From contig JAUJPC010000001.1 of NCBI GenBank assembly GCA_030447305.1, positions 62,001 through 126,000 on the forward strand: a stretch of DNA of 64,000 nucleotides, written 5' to 3'. A model generated the notes under the pieces. The model was not told the origin of the DNA, searched no databases, and saw only the letters and a list, made by a program, of their open reading frames with translations. Below are positions 1 through 9,310 of this stretch, in pieces (position 1 is the first letter of the stretch; every line of letters begins with the position of its first letter). The stretch comes from Actinomycetota bacterium. Its GTDB lineage: Bacteria; Actinomycetota; CADDZG01; JAHWKV01. Both the position numbers and the translations under genes were made by a program.

Positions 1-283
1 CGAAAACAGTGTCGAAGGCCACGGGCAGCGGTTTCCAGGCCGGCCCCAAACGCGTGCTTAGGTTCAGGTTCAAGATCTCACGTCCCCAGATAACCCAGGA
101 CCAGGGGTCGTAGGTCAGAGCCGAGGGAAGCAGGAGTGAGAGGCTCGATAACCCCAGGCATGCTGCGATGACGAATCCGAGGCGGCTCCTCGGGGACGCA
201 GGCCCGCGTGTGTCAGTGCTCGGAAGGACGACCGGGGGATTAGATGAAACCCGTAGTTCACGTCTGTGGCGCAAGAAAGTCAT
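1..283 (-). CDS. Polytopic membrane protein, possible GT-C glycosyltransferase, C-terminus cut by window edge
   Basis: This is a partial gene on the minus strand, read from an ATG at 283 and running off the left edge with no stop. The visible 94 residues have a basic, Pro/Ser-rich N-terminus, then one hydrophobic helix (about residues 39-58), then the extracytoplasmic-looking stretch TYDPWSWVIWGREI and GPAWKPLPV. That loop pattern after the first helix is one I associate with uncharacterised actinobacterial multi-membrane proteins that may use lipid-linked sugars. The assignment to GT-C enzymes is inference, because the rest of the protein is missing. It is divergent from the membrane protein at 748 and would belong to the same glycan cluster. 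Confidence 0.6.
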   Translation of the reverse strand, partial: MTFLRHRRELRVSSNPPVVLPSTDTRGPASPRSRLGFVIAACLGLSSLSLLLPSALTYDPWSWVIWGREILNLNLSTRLGPAWKPLPVAFDTVF

Positions 284-747
284 AGGAGTAATTGAGACTC
301 CGTCGGAGGATTCCGGCTGTATGACCCGGCAGTCTACATGCCTGATTGGACGCCTCCGAGTTGGATGGGCATCCGGCATGCCGGGCGCTCGAAGGGCAGA
401 TCTGCCGGTGTGTGACAGGATTGGTTAATCTCGGCCGACTCCAGGTGTGGGACCCTCCCATCGGCTGGACTTTGGGTGAGGCGGCCACGGTTCAAACCAG
501 CTCCGTAGCTGCCGGCAAGCTCAACGATTCAAGGCCAAGAGCCGTTTTACAGCGACATGGCGGCTGTACGACCATGCACGGACAGCCTTTTCTAGGTGAT
601 GGAGACCGGCTACGATTTGGAGGTTTGGTCGTTCTCGAGTTGTCGCGGCGCTCGGGGTCGCCTCGGTCGAACCGGCCCCACCTAGGGCAAAAGTATTGCT
701 TGCTTATCCAGTGGAAGAAGACTTGAGAGGCGCATGAGATCGTCGAT
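284..747. other. Intergenic region, divergent promoters expected
   Basis: This 464-base stretch separates two divergently transcribed membrane-protein genes. The reading frames present have no recognisable motif or convincing ribosome binding site. It presumably holds the promoters of both neighbours, but I cannot place them with confidence. Confidence 0.4.
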
Positions 748-2484
748 GTGACCGCAGCAGAACATCAACTATCAATGGAGCCGGCTGCGCAGCAGCGCCG
801 GAGGTCCATTCCGGGGCGGATCGAGCTTTTGTTTGCCTGCATTCCATTGGGATTGGCTTGCGGCTACCTGATCTGGGTCCTGGCGAACTTTACTCATATC
901 ATCCGGGCGATTGGCTTGAATCCCGACGCCACGTGGGCTCCCGTACTTGCGCGTGATCTTTTATCTGGCGGGGAAAGAGGGCTCATCTACGTGGGAGAGG
1001 CAAGCCACTTCACCACGATCTGGTTTCTAATTGCCACCAGAGGTCTGCCCATGGCAGATCTGCTTTGGGATGTCACCCCCTATTTAACATTTCTTGCCGG
1101 GTTGGGCCTTACTGCATGGGCTTGCTGGAAGGCCGCCGGCAGGTGGGCTGCCCTGCTAGGCCTCAGCATCGGGGTCTGCGCCGGAGGCCAGGTTCTCCTC
1201 ACGGTCATGTCGCAGGGAATTCACGGCCACACCTTCTTCCTGAACTCTCTACTGGCGGCGTTTCTCGTCCTTCATCACACCTCCCAGCGATGCAGCCGCT
1301 GGTCCTGGCGCCTGCCTGCCGGAACGTTGGTAGTGATTCTGGCCGGAACAACTCTGGCTTCCGATCCGCTGTTTCTTCCCAGCGGGTTGCTTCCCTTCTG
1401 TGCAGCGCCATTGGCATTAGCCTTGATCGATCGGACCAAACGCAACCGCGAGCTGGCAGTGGTAACGGCCGCGCTGAGTCTGCTGAGCGTTATCACGAGT
1501 GTGCTCTTCAATCAGTGGATGTACGCGGTCGGGTTTCGTAAGACCTACGCCACAGAGGGCTATGCGCTCGCCTCCCCCAGGGAGGCGCTACGCAACCTCC
1601 TAATGTTCGTCAATCACACGGTGAGCTTGGGAAACGGTGGGGGAATTTATTCCGGCAGGACCCTGGATCTGACTCTGCGTACCGTCGGGGAAGTGGGGAT
1701 GATGGTTTTCCTGGTCGCTGCGGCCGGCTTTCTGGCCCTTCGCGTTATTGCACTTATGCGACTCAAAAGGCAACGAGGTTGGACGGAGCAGCCTCTGTCC
1801 ATATTCATCCTTTATTGGTCCATGAGCGCAGTGGCAATCGGCGGTGCCTTCGTATTGAGCACCTTTGCTCTGGGACCTTCGGACACTTCCCGGTACGTGA
1901 TTCCGGTATTCTTCAGTTTGGCGGCAGTAGCGGTTGTCCCCGCTCGCCGGGCGGGATGGCGGAGGGCAGCCGTGGTTGCGGGCACCGGTCTGTTCTGTCT
2001 TTTGAGCATCGCCAACAGAAACTCACTATTCGTATACGAACAATGGTCGATGCTGCGCGAGACGGGCTTGCAGGGTTCCAAAATCGTCTCTTTTCTCGAA
2101 GACGAACAGGTGAACGTTGGCTACTCCGGGTATTTCAACTCCCACCCCCTCACCTACGCAAGCGACATGCAGGTTAGTGCTTATCCCGTCACGCGATGCC
2201 GTATTCCGAAATCGGAGCGCCTGTGCCCGTTTCCGGTGAACGCCAGAAGCGTCTGGTACCGGCCTCGACCGGGAATCCGCTCGTTTGTACTATCCGACTC
2301 CAATGGCCCTGAGGTCATCGCTAAGTCGCCTAAACCCGAGTTGGGACCGCCTTCCGCCTCCCGCCACTTTGGGAGCATCTCAATCTATATTTACAACTAC
2401 GATGTCGCGTCACGGCTTGCGCCTCCTTGCCCCCTGGCATCCCCCCAGGTCACCTGTCCGGCGGAGCCGGCGAGTTCCAACTGA
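748..2484 (+). CDS. Polytopic membrane protein of unknown function, 578 aa
   Basis: A large integral membrane protein with roughly ten hydrophobic segments, the first at about residues 27-50. It has a soluble C-terminal stretch with several Cys residues (about residues 490-575: TRCRIPKSERLCPFP, PPCPLASPQVTCP). The start is GTG at 748, because upstream ATGs at 734 and 746 are followed at once by stops in their frames. An ATG at 775 is an alternative. I do not recognise the family. Its size, topology and place at the edge of a glycosyltransferase/methyltransferase cluster suggest a role in glycan assembly at the membrane, such as a GT-C enzyme or flippase partner, but no catalytic motif confirms this. 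Confidence 0.7.
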   Translation: MTAAEHQLSMEPAAQQRRRSIPGRIELLFACIPLGLACGYLIWVLANFTHIIRAIGLNPDATWAPVLARDLLSGGERGLIYVGEASHFTTIWFLIATRGLPMADLLWDVTPYLTFLAGLGLTAWACWKAAGRWAALLGLSIGVCAGGQVLLTVMSQGIHGHTFFLNSLLAAFLVLHHTSQRCSRWSWRLPAGTLVVILAGTTLASDPLFLPSGLLPFCAAPLALALIDRTKRNRELAVVTAALSLLSVITSVLFNQWMYAVGFRKTYATEGYALASPREALRNLLMFVNHTVSLGNGGGIYSGRTLDLTLRTVGEVGMMVFLVAAAGFLALRVIALMRLKRQRGWTEQPLSIFILYWSMSAVAIGGAFVLSTFALGPSDTSRYVIPVFFSLAAVAVVPARRAGWRRAAVVAGTGLFCLLSIANRNSLFVYEQWSMLRETGLQGSKIVSFLEDEQVNVGYSGYFNSHPLTYASDMQVSAYPVTRCRIPKSERLCPFPVNARSVWYRPRPGIRSFVLSDSNGPEVIAKSPKPELGPPSASRHFGSISIYIYNYDVASRLAPPCPLASPQVTCPAEPASSN

Positions 2485-2864
2485 TACACGCTCCTTAGGT
2501 CCGCCGCTGTGCGCAGTCGTATTTCGCAACGTTTCATCAACGGGACTCACGAGGAGGAGTCGCCAGGGCTCATATCGGCGGTCAGCTTCAATCACAGTTC
2601 ATGTCGCGGGTTCGGGTCGGGGTCCCGAGCGGTGTCTGTTGGTGCCGGTCGATGTCCGGCAATCCGCCTGGGATTTTGGTGGCCGACCATTACGAGGAGA
2701 TGGTTGTCCAGCGATTTAGTCGACCAACGGTACCCAGTGCGCTAAAGATCACCGTCAGCTTCCCGACGTAGCCACGAGCCTGTTCGCAGTCCGCGGTGGA
2801 TGGTTGTTGTGGGTCCGATGATCTACGCCGTATTCTTACCAGACCCCCCGACGCCTCCGGCCGT
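2485..2864. other. Intergenic region between convergent genes
   Basis: This 380-base gap lies between the end of the membrane protein gene and the end of a minus-strand GT2 gene. No convincing gene, RNA or strong terminator hairpin with a T-run was seen. Confidence 0.4.
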
Positions 2865-3650
2865 CTAGGACCTGAATAGCCGGCTATTTAGCGCTCCAGC
2901 CACGTGCAGCTTGTATCGAAGCATTACCCCCAGAGTAGCCAGGCCGTACTCGATGTTGGCCTTCATCGAAGTGGAGGAAGCCTCGGAGTGGTAGCGGGTG
3001 TGAATCGGGACCTCGACGATCCGCTGCTTAAAAGCCACCGCCTGAGCTATCACCTGTGAGTCGAAGACGAAGTTGTCCGAGTTGCGCATGAATGGGATGG
3101 TCTCTAAGAAGGATCGGGAGTAGGCGCGGTAGCCGGTGTGCAGCTCACTGAAGCTGGAGTTGAGGGCCACGTTTTCGACGGAGGTCAGGGTCTTGTTCGC
3201 GACATAGCGGAAAAGCGGCATCCCCCCGGACCGGGCCCCACCCGGGATGAGCATCCGGCTTCCCAGCACGCAGTCCGCCTGCCCCGCGACGATGGGGGCG
3301 ATGAGGTCCGGGAGCAGCCCCGGATCGTACTGCCCGTCGGGGTGGAGCATCACTATGACGTCGGCCTCAAGTCTCAGAGCCTCCAGGTAGCAAATCTTTT
3401 GGTTTCCGCCGTAGCCCACGTTGTGGGGCAGGGGAATGGTGCGGATTGGCAGCCGGCGAGCGATCTCCATCGTCTCGTCCTTGCTACCGTCGTCCACGAG
3501 CAGGACCTCGTCCACCGCTCCGGATGGGATCGCCTCCCAAGTGGAGTTCAGTGTGAGCGCTGCATTGTAGGCTGGCATGACAACAAGCACGAAGATCCCG
3601 CCGGGCACGTTGGTGGTGCCGGCTTCTTGTTCGGAGATCGACTTGGTCAT
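2865..3650 (-). CDS. GT2 family glycosyltransferase (polyprenyl-phosphate sugar transferase type), 261 aa
   Basis: A GT-A fold glycosyltransferase that probably moves a sugar from a nucleotide donor to a membrane-bound acceptor. The N-terminal domain shows the family pattern VVMPAYNA (beta-1), LLVDDGSKD (nucleotide site), HNVGYGGN and the metal-binding HPDGQYDP. There is no C-terminal transmembrane pair, unlike the GtrB-type enzyme at 10,236. The start is ATG at 3650. The longer frame to 3710 would overlap the divergent methyltransferase further, whereas 3650 puts the two starts back to back (start codons share bases 3649-3650). The two genes therefore need promoters inside each other's coding region. 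Substrates cannot be told from sequence. Confidence 0.85.
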   Translation of the reverse strand: MTKSISEQEAGTTNVPGGIFVLVVMPAYNAALTLNSTWEAIPSGAVDEVLLVDDGSKDETMEIARRLPIRTIPLPHNVGYGGNQKICYLEALRLEADVIVMLHPDGQYDPGLLPDLIAPIVAGQADCVLGSRMLIPGGARSGGMPLFRYVANKTLTSVENVALNSSFSELHTGYRAYSRSFLETIPFMRNSDNFVFDSQVIAQAVAFKQRIVEVPIHTRYHSEASSTSMKANIEYGLATLGVMLRYKLHVAGALNSRLFRS

Positions 3651-4422
3651 GCGCAAGACACACTTTAGGGTAACCGGTGAAAGAATTGTCACGCGGGAAA
3701 GCGGCTTCAATGCCAGTTGGCAGAGACACCTGGCCTGCTACTCACTCACAGCGCCCTTTTTGGGTCCCGATCTCGTCCTCGACGTCGGCTGCGGGACCGG
3801 GCATGCCCGAAGCACTCTGGCGCCCCGGCGAAGCCTGGGGGTGGACGTGGACCATCTGTCGCTCCAGGAGCAGGATCGGGAGACCGTTCGGGCGGACATG
3901 CGCCGGCTGCCTTTTAGGGACCGGAGTTTCGGCTCAGTCATGTGCATCCACGCTATCGAGCACGTCCCCGACCCCGAGCGGGTCATAACGGAGACTGCAA
4001 GGGTCTTGCAGCCGGACTCCGTAGCGGTGTTCGTGACCCCCAACCGACTGACCTTCGGCAAGCCGGACGAGATAATCGATCCTTACCACTTCCTTGAGTT
4101 CGACGCCGAGGAGCTGGGAAAGCTTTGCCGGCCGTTTTTCGACTCCGTGGAGCTGTCCGGCGTCTTCGGTTCTCCACGGTACATGGAATTCTTCGCGGCC
4201 GAGCGCCGGCAGCTGAACACCCTTCTGAATGCGGACCCCCTGAAGCTTCGCCGGCTGGTTCCCCGCCGCATGAAGCAAGTACTCTACGACACGTTGCTGA
4301 GTCAGGCTCGCAAGGCAAAGAGCAGCCCGGCTTCCGACTTCAGAATTGACGACTTCGAGCTGCGCGACGAGGGACTCGAGGAAGCGCTCGACGTGGCTGC
4401 GGTCTGCAGGCTTGGCTCCTAA
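3649..4422 (+). CDS. Class I SAM-dependent methyltransferase, 257 aa
   Basis: A Rossmann-fold methyltransferase. SAM motif I is LVLDVGCGTGHAR (about residues 44-56), followed by the acidic end of beta-2 (LGVDVD), MRRLPF and IEHVPDPERV, typical of the Methyltransf_11 group. After the catalytic domain comes a family-specific tail with SPRYMEFFAAER and RRLVPRRMKQ. The start is ATG at 3649, giving the N-terminus MRKTHFRVTGERIV that I know from this family. It lies between GT2 and methyltransferase genes, so a sugar, lipid or natural-product-like acceptor is likely. It overlaps the next minus-strand gene by 4 bases tail to tail. Confidence 0.85.
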   Translation: MRKTHFRVTGERIVTRESGFNASWQRHLACYSLTAPFLGPDLVLDVGCGTGHARSTLAPRRSLGVDVDHLSLQEQDRETVRADMRRLPFRDRSFGSVMCIHAIEHVPDPERVITETARVLQPDSVAVFVTPNRLTFGKPDEIIDPYHFLEFDAEELGKLCRPFFDSVELSGVFGSPRYMEFFAAERRQLNTLLNADPLKLRRLVPRRMKQVLYDTLLSQARKAKSSPASDFRIDDFELRDEGLEEALDVAAVCRLGS

Positions 4423-5168
4423 GAGCCATCCGCTCGAAAGCTCTCGGCCCTCGCCATCTGAAAGGGGAGGAACCGCTCCCACAGTGGCACCTTCTCGAAC
4501 ACACTTTCCAATGCCGTGCCCCCCGACCGGTTGGTGACGAAAGGCGGAAAGAACCCGAAACGCTTGAACGCCGCTCTGGTGAGCCCTGCAGCCGCCAGCT
4601 GCGGTTCAAGAATCTCGGGCCGCATTCTCAGCAGTCCGCGCTCCTCAGACCATTTCATGCCCGGCGTGCAGGAGATCTGGACGTAGTAAAGCGGGCTTCG
4701 CGGGTTCGGCTCGATGAAGCACAAAGTGCCGCCGGGCTTGACGAGCCGAGCCATCCTGGCAAAGCAGGCCTGGAGGTCGTGAACGTGGTGCAGCACGAAG
4801 AACCCCACGACCGAGTCGTACTTTCCATCCATGCTTGGAGGGCAGTCCAGGATGTCGAAGGCGTGCAGGGGTATCTCTCGGCCGGTGTCGTTGAAGCAGC
4901 GCAACTGTTGTAGAACCTTTGGCGCCAGGTCGAGGCCTTCGACGTTGACTCCCATCTCGGCAAGGAGCAGGGTATAACGGCCGGCCCCGCAGCCGACCTC
5001 GAGGACGGTGTCCCTCGGCTTGATCCCGGCAAACTCGGTCAAGACCCTCGTGTGACGGCGCAGGTACGGGGAGCCCGTTGGCTTCAAAGTGCGCTGGTCG
5101 GTTTCCTCGAAGTAGGTCCGCTGGCGGGTGTTGTGCTCGACTATGTCGTCGGGTCGGGTGGCGCTCAC
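4419..5168 (-). CDS. Class I SAM-dependent methyltransferase, 249 aa
   Basis: The SAM-binding signature TVLEVGCGAGRYT (about residue 54 on) is followed by VEGLDLAPK and FFVLHHVHDL, and by VKPGGTLCFIEPNP, the classic class I order. The start is GTG at 5168, overlapping the stop of the upstream fusion gene as GTGA, so the pair is probably translationally coupled. The C-terminal third (FGFFPPFVTNR) resembles methyltransferases of cell-surface lipid-linked sugar pathways. The neighbourhood supports glycan or glycolipid modification; the acceptor is unknown. Confidence 0.85.
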   Translation of the reverse strand: MSATRPDDIVEHNTRQRTYFEETDQRTLKPTGSPYLRRHTRVLTEFAGIKPRDTVLEVGCGAGRYTLLLAEMGVNVEGLDLAPKVLQQLRCFNDTGREIPLHAFDILDCPPSMDGKYDSVVGFFVLHHVHDLQACFARMARLVKPGGTLCFIEPNPRSPLYYVQISCTPGMKWSEERGLLRMRPEILEPQLAAAGLTRAAFKRFGFFPPFVTNRSGGTALESVFEKVPLWERFLPFQMARAESFRADGS

Positions 5169-6703
5169 AGGAGGACCACCTCCTCGGACGGCTGCTGGGC
5201 GGCCTGGACCGGGGCCGGAGCACCCGCCCGGGCAATCCCCAGGACCGAGAGACCGAAGGGAAGGTCGACACCTTTGAGCACCCGCATCTCGAACGCGCTG
5301 ACGTTGAACAAAACCCTATTGAGCAGGTTGGGAAGGGGGAAATCGTCGGCGGAGTCGGTCCGGCCCGTCAGCACTCGCAGTCTGCGGAAGAACCAGGCGA
5401 TTGGCAGCAGCCAGCAGTGGAAGTAGGTAACACGCTCGAGCTCGAAGCCGCAGGTCCTGAGCTCATTGGCCAGGAGGCTCTTGGTGTAACGCCGGTAGTG
5501 ACCCAGCACGTGATCCGCATAGCTCCACATCCACTGAAACGCCGGGACGGTTACTATCAGGACCCCACCAGGAGCCAGGACCCGGTTGACCTCCCTCAGC
5601 AGCGACTCCGGACGGGCATGGTGCTCCAGCACATCGAGAGCAAGCGCAACCGAGAAGGATGCCGAGGTAAACGGCAGAGCCCCCGCCTCCGCGCTGACGA
5701 GCAGATTGAGGCCTCGGGTGCGAGCGTGGCCCAGGGCGTCGCTGGAAAGGTCGACCCCGAACGCCGACATGTTCTCGGCAAGTTCGGCGAGCATCGCGCC
5801 GCCCCCGCATCCGATGTCGAGGCAGCGCGCTTCATCTGGCTTGCCGGCCTCGATGCCTGAAATGCGGTTCGTTAAGCTTGTCGAAATCAGGCGTCGCTTG
5901 GCCTGGTACCACCAGTGGTTGTCTTCCGAGGAAGTCATCATCTCCATCGCCTCGGCGCTGGGGACGCCCAGGCTGTGGACGTCGCCCCGACCGAGCCTCC
6001 TTACGATGCGGGCGATGTCGCGAGACATGTGCAGGGAGTCTTTCAGCAGCTTAAGCTTGCTCCCGTCGTAGTGTGTCCAGCGCACCGGTATCTCCTCCAC
6101 CTCGAAGCCGAGGCGCAGGGCCAGGACCACGAGTTCGGCATCGAACGCGAAGCCGTCCAGGCGCTGGTGCCTAAAGATCTCACACGCCGTCTCCCGGCGG
6201 AACAACTTCAGCCCGCACTGGGTGTCCTTGAAGGGTATGCCGGCGAGCTTGCGAAGCAGGAAGTTGAATGTCCGGCCGGCTCGCTCCCGGTACCAGGGCT
6301 GACGGACGGCCAGGACTGACCCTGGGACCGCACGGGAAGCGATAACCATGTCCGCGCCATTGGCTATCGACTTGAGCGCTTCAGCCAGCGCCTCGGGCCC
6401 GGCGCTAAGGTCAACGTCGCAGTATCCGGCGATTGGGCCACACGCCCGGTGCATCCCGGCGCGAACCGCGGCGCCTTTGCCTCGGTGGGCGATTTCAACC
6501 AGGCTGGTCGTTACTCCCCGAATCCGCTTGGTCTGCCACTCGCGGACTATCTCGGCAGTTCCGTCGTAGCTGCCGTCGTCCACGACGATGAGTTCCATCT
6601 CGAGCCCTTGTTCCTGGGCAAAGGCGACCATGCGCTCCAGAGCCTGTGGGAGGCGGACCTCCTCATTGAAGGCCGGAAGAATAAGCGAAAGGTCGGGTTC
6701 CAT
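5165..6703 (-). CDS. Fused GT2 glycosyltransferase and SAM methyltransferase, 512 aa
   Basis: A two-domain protein. Residues about 3-235 form a GT2 domain of the dolichyl-phosphate glucosyltransferase type: LILPAFNEE, LIVVDDGSYDGT, RGKGAAVRAGM, the DxD-like CDVDLSAGPE, then KDTQCGLKLFRRE. Residues about 260-470 form a class I methyltransferase: CLDIGCGGGAML, FGVDLSSDALG, VALALDVLEHHARPE, APGGVLIVTVPA. A short hydrophobic segment near residue 430 may help membrane association. The start is ATG at 6703, just before the GT2 beta-1 strand; upstream in-frame codons to 6748 do not match the family. Fusion suggests one pathway in which a polyprenyl-phosphate sugar or its product is made and methylated. 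Confidence 0.87.
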   Translation of the reverse strand: MEPDLSLILPAFNEEVRLPQALERMVAFAQEQGLEMELIVVDDGSYDGTAEIVREWQTKRIRGVTTSLVEIAHRGKGAAVRAGMHRACGPIAGYCDVDLSAGPEALAEALKSIANGADMVIASRAVPGSVLAVRQPWYRERAGRTFNFLLRKLAGIPFKDTQCGLKLFRRETACEIFRHQRLDGFAFDAELVVLALRLGFEVEEIPVRWTHYDGSKLKLLKDSLHMSRDIARIVRRLGRGDVHSLGVPSAEAMEMMTSSEDNHWWYQAKRRLISTSLTNRISGIEAGKPDEARCLDIGCGGGAMLAELAENMSAFGVDLSSDALGHARTRGLNLLVSAEAGALPFTSASFSVALALDVLEHHARPESLLREVNRVLAPGGVLIVTVPAFQWMWSYADHVLGHYRRYTKSLLANELRTCGFELERVTYFHCWLLPIAWFFRRLRVLTGRTDSADDFPLPNLLNRVLFNVSAFEMRVLKGVDLPFGLSVLGIARAGAPAPVQAAQQPSEEVVLL

Positions 6704-6791
6704 CCGAAGGTGCGCAGGACTTAGGTGGGGCCATCCATAGTGGGGCAAGTCTAAGCGAAACCTTCAAAGGGAGGCACCATGGCAGGTTGGC

Positions 6792-9179
6792 TCATTGGTT
6801 GAGGCGCTTTCTGAGATACGCGATGAATATGACGATCCCCGTCGCTAGGGTGGTGATCAAGGTCATCGTCACGCCAAAGCGGAGCCATCGGGGACGGAAC
6901 GTGAACTCTACCGTGTGGGAACCGGGAGCGAGGGCCAGTGCCCGGAAGGTGTGATCGGCCTTCAGGATGGGGGCCGGGTTCCCGTCTACGGTAGCTTCCC
7001 ACCCCGCGAACCACTGGTCCGTCAGAACAAGCATCGACCGGGCGGAGCTCTGAGTGCGAATTACCACTTTCTCGGGCTCGTAGGTCAGGATCTTGGCTGG
7101 GTGTGCCGGGGGGCACCCTACTGCCGGCCGCCGGGAAGATGGTGCAGCCTCGTGCGGCTCGATGATCGCAACGGACCCTAGTTCCGGCGTCGTCATCTTC
7201 TGCAACCTGCCCATAATCCGGTCCGCCGGCACGACCTCCCAGCACTGCGTCATGAATGCGGCCGGCAACGGATCGTCCGTCCGGGTGATCGAGAACGCCG
7301 CGGTCCAACTGGTCGTGTGGTCCGAACCCTCTTTGGCGTGAAGAAGGGCAGTTACTCCGAGCAGATCCAGGATGGAGGATGAAGCGTTCTCGGGCCTGAT
7401 CGGGAGTACCAGATTCGCCTGGTTGAACTTTCGCTGGTCTTCGATAGCGGTGATCAGGCCGACGAAGGTGTCGGGCAGAAAAGGGTCATAACCGCTCAGT
7501 CCGTAGAGGTGAAACACCTGGGCCGCGTTGAAGGGGAGCGTGCTTAGGCCGACCTGGGCGAACCGCGGCCGCTTCCCCGGGAGTTGCTGTAACGCCCGGA
7601 TCTCCGGGGTAGGCCGGTACAGCTCCCGCGGGGTTTGGACCGGATGGTAGTTGAAGCCGAAAACCAGGAGATCTGCCGCGATCACTACCAACAGGCAGGT
7701 CGCCAAGACCTCCGATCGACCGGGAAAGCGCCCCATCGCGGCTAGAAGCGCAGCCCCTGCCACGGCGAACAGAAGCCCTCGAATCCAGCGGGAATCCAGG
7801 TAGGCCCTCGGGACGGTGGTGTAAATCCGGCTCAGGCCCAGTCCCACAATGCCGATGACGGCGAGGATCGCCGGGACAGCCCAGAACAGGGCTCTGACCT
7901 GTTCTCGGCGGCGAAGGAAAGTGTCCAGGCCCAAGGCGGCAAGGCCGGCCAATGAAAAGTCGATGTAGAGGATGAAGCGGGCGATGTGGGTGGTGCGGGA
8001 TAGCCCCGGTGCCAGGACGTACAGCACTTTGTAGAAGGGTGTCCCGAGAGCAGCAAGTACTCCCACCAGCCCCAAGATGCCGAAGTACGCGCACAGCCGG
8101 TCCCTGCGAGTCATCAGTCCCACCGTCGCAAGCATGAGGGTGGCAATGCCCATGTAGAGGGCAAGCTGCGTGTAGTTGATCCCGGGGCCGACGTAATTGT
8201 TGTCCGCCGGGTTGCCGAAATAGTCGGGAATCAGAATAGTGACGAGATGACGGTAGGGAAGGGCGCTTTCCAGCACTCCGGAGTAAGGCTCGGTCTGGCG
8301 GAAGATGTGCTGGGAAAATTCTGCGACGGCTAGGAGCTGAATACTCGCCAGACCTGCGGCAATGGCAAATGAGGCTGCAGCGGTGCCTAGTCCACGCCCA
8401 ATAAGCCGGAGAATCTGCTTTCTGCCCGCTCCACGAATCGCGATGATGTCGACCCCAGCCGACAGCACTATCCACAGGGCAACTGCCATCCACACGTAAA
8501 TCGAGAACTGGACGTGTCCGGCGAGCACGCTCAGCGCGAGTGCCATCCCTGTAATAGGAATTCCCAGAGTCGCACGCCCCCTTCGCGCTAGCTCTGCACC
8601 GGCCAAGGCCAAGGGAAGCCATATCACCGCGTTTATCACCGGGTCGTGAGCACCCCAGCCCGTGAAGAATCCGGAGAAGGTAAATGTGAGCGCCCCGAGC
8701 GCTGCGGCGAGTGGGTGCATCTTCAAGAGGGAGAAGAACCAGTACGAACCAAGAAGGGCGATCATCTGGGAGAGCATCGCGAGGATGGTGAGCGTCGGGA
8801 GAAAGTCCCCGATTGCGTACGCCCAGTTGAACGGATACCAGGTGCCGGTGCCGATGTTCGCGGCGAACGGAGTTCCCGCGAAGCGGTGAGGATCCCACAA
8901 AGGGATTCTGCCATCGCGCAAGCTCTCGCCGAGGAAGACCCTCCACGGGTAGACGGCAAAGTAGGCATCGAAATCAAGCAGATTCGACGCTCGTTCGCCC
9001 ACCGCCGCTGGCGTCTTGGGTCCCTCGAAGTCGGTGGGGAAGCGGACCTTACCCGCCAGAGCCGGCAAGTTGAACGCCAGCCAGACTGCCAGGAGCATCG
9101 CAACGGCCGAGCGTTTCACAGAAGCCGGGTATTCGGGTAGCGAGGCTTGGGGCGTGGCTGCCACCGAGAGGTCCTCCAT
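6792..9179 (-). CDS. YfhO family membrane protein, 795 aa
   Basis: A very large polytopic protein with about twelve membrane helices followed by an extracytoplasmic domain and one C-terminal helix near residue 770. The pattern matches the YfhO family (GT-C-like proteins linked to glycosylation of lipoteichoic acid or other surface glycans in Firmicutes). Marks include the first outer loop with FDAYFAVYPWRVFLGESLRDGRIPLWDPHRFAGTP split by residues typical of the family, HDPVINAVIWLPLALAG, and the C-terminal TDQWFAGWEATVDG. It lies at the 5' end of a minus-strand run that continues into the GT2-methyltransferase fusion (44-base gap plus leader), so they are probably co-transcribed. The precise reaction is unknown. 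Confidence 0.85.
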   Translation of the reverse strand: MEDLSVAATPQASLPEYPASVKRSAVAMLLAVWLAFNLPALAGKVRFPTDFEGPKTPAAVGERASNLLDFDAYFAVYPWRVFLGESLRDGRIPLWDPHRFAGTPFAANIGTGTWYPFNWAYAIGDFLPTLTILAMLSQMIALLGSYWFFSLLKMHPLAAALGALTFTFSGFFTGWGAHDPVINAVIWLPLALAGAELARRGRATLGIPITGMALALSVLAGHVQFSIYVWMAVALWIVLSAGVDIIAIRGAGRKQILRLIGRGLGTAAASFAIAAGLASIQLLAVAEFSQHIFRQTEPYSGVLESALPYRHLVTILIPDYFGNPADNNYVGPGINYTQLALYMGIATLMLATVGLMTRRDRLCAYFGILGLVGVLAALGTPFYKVLYVLAPGLSRTTHIARFILYIDFSLAGLAALGLDTFLRRREQVRALFWAVPAILAVIGIVGLGLSRIYTTVPRAYLDSRWIRGLLFAVAGAALLAAMGRFPGRSEVLATCLLVVIAADLLVFGFNYHPVQTPRELYRPTPEIRALQQLPGKRPRFAQVGLSTLPFNAAQVFHLYGLSGYDPFLPDTFVGLITAIEDQRKFNQANLVLPIRPENASSSILDLLGVTALLHAKEGSDHTTSWTAAFSITRTDDPLPAAFMTQCWEVVPADRIMGRLQKMTTPELGSVAIIEPHEAAPSSRRPAVGCPPAHPAKILTYEPEKVVIRTQSSARSMLVLTDQWFAGWEATVDGNPAPILKADHTFRALALAPGSHTVEFTFRPRWLRFGVTMTLITTLATGIVIFIAYLRKRLNQ

Positions 9180-9310
9180 CGGATGCGGATGCTACCAGAA
9201 GGGATTTTGGGAGAGGTGCGGCCGGGACGGGCGCCTGCATGTCCTGGTTACAGATCCGGATTAGCCATTCTTTACCTGGGTACGATGTCCGAACTGATCT
9301 GGGGGGTCCA

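Noticed and set aside
346-726. A 126-residue plus-strand ORF in the first intergenic region
   Set aside because: No motif, no ribosome site and Cys/Arg-rich composition typical of non-coding GC-rich DNA.
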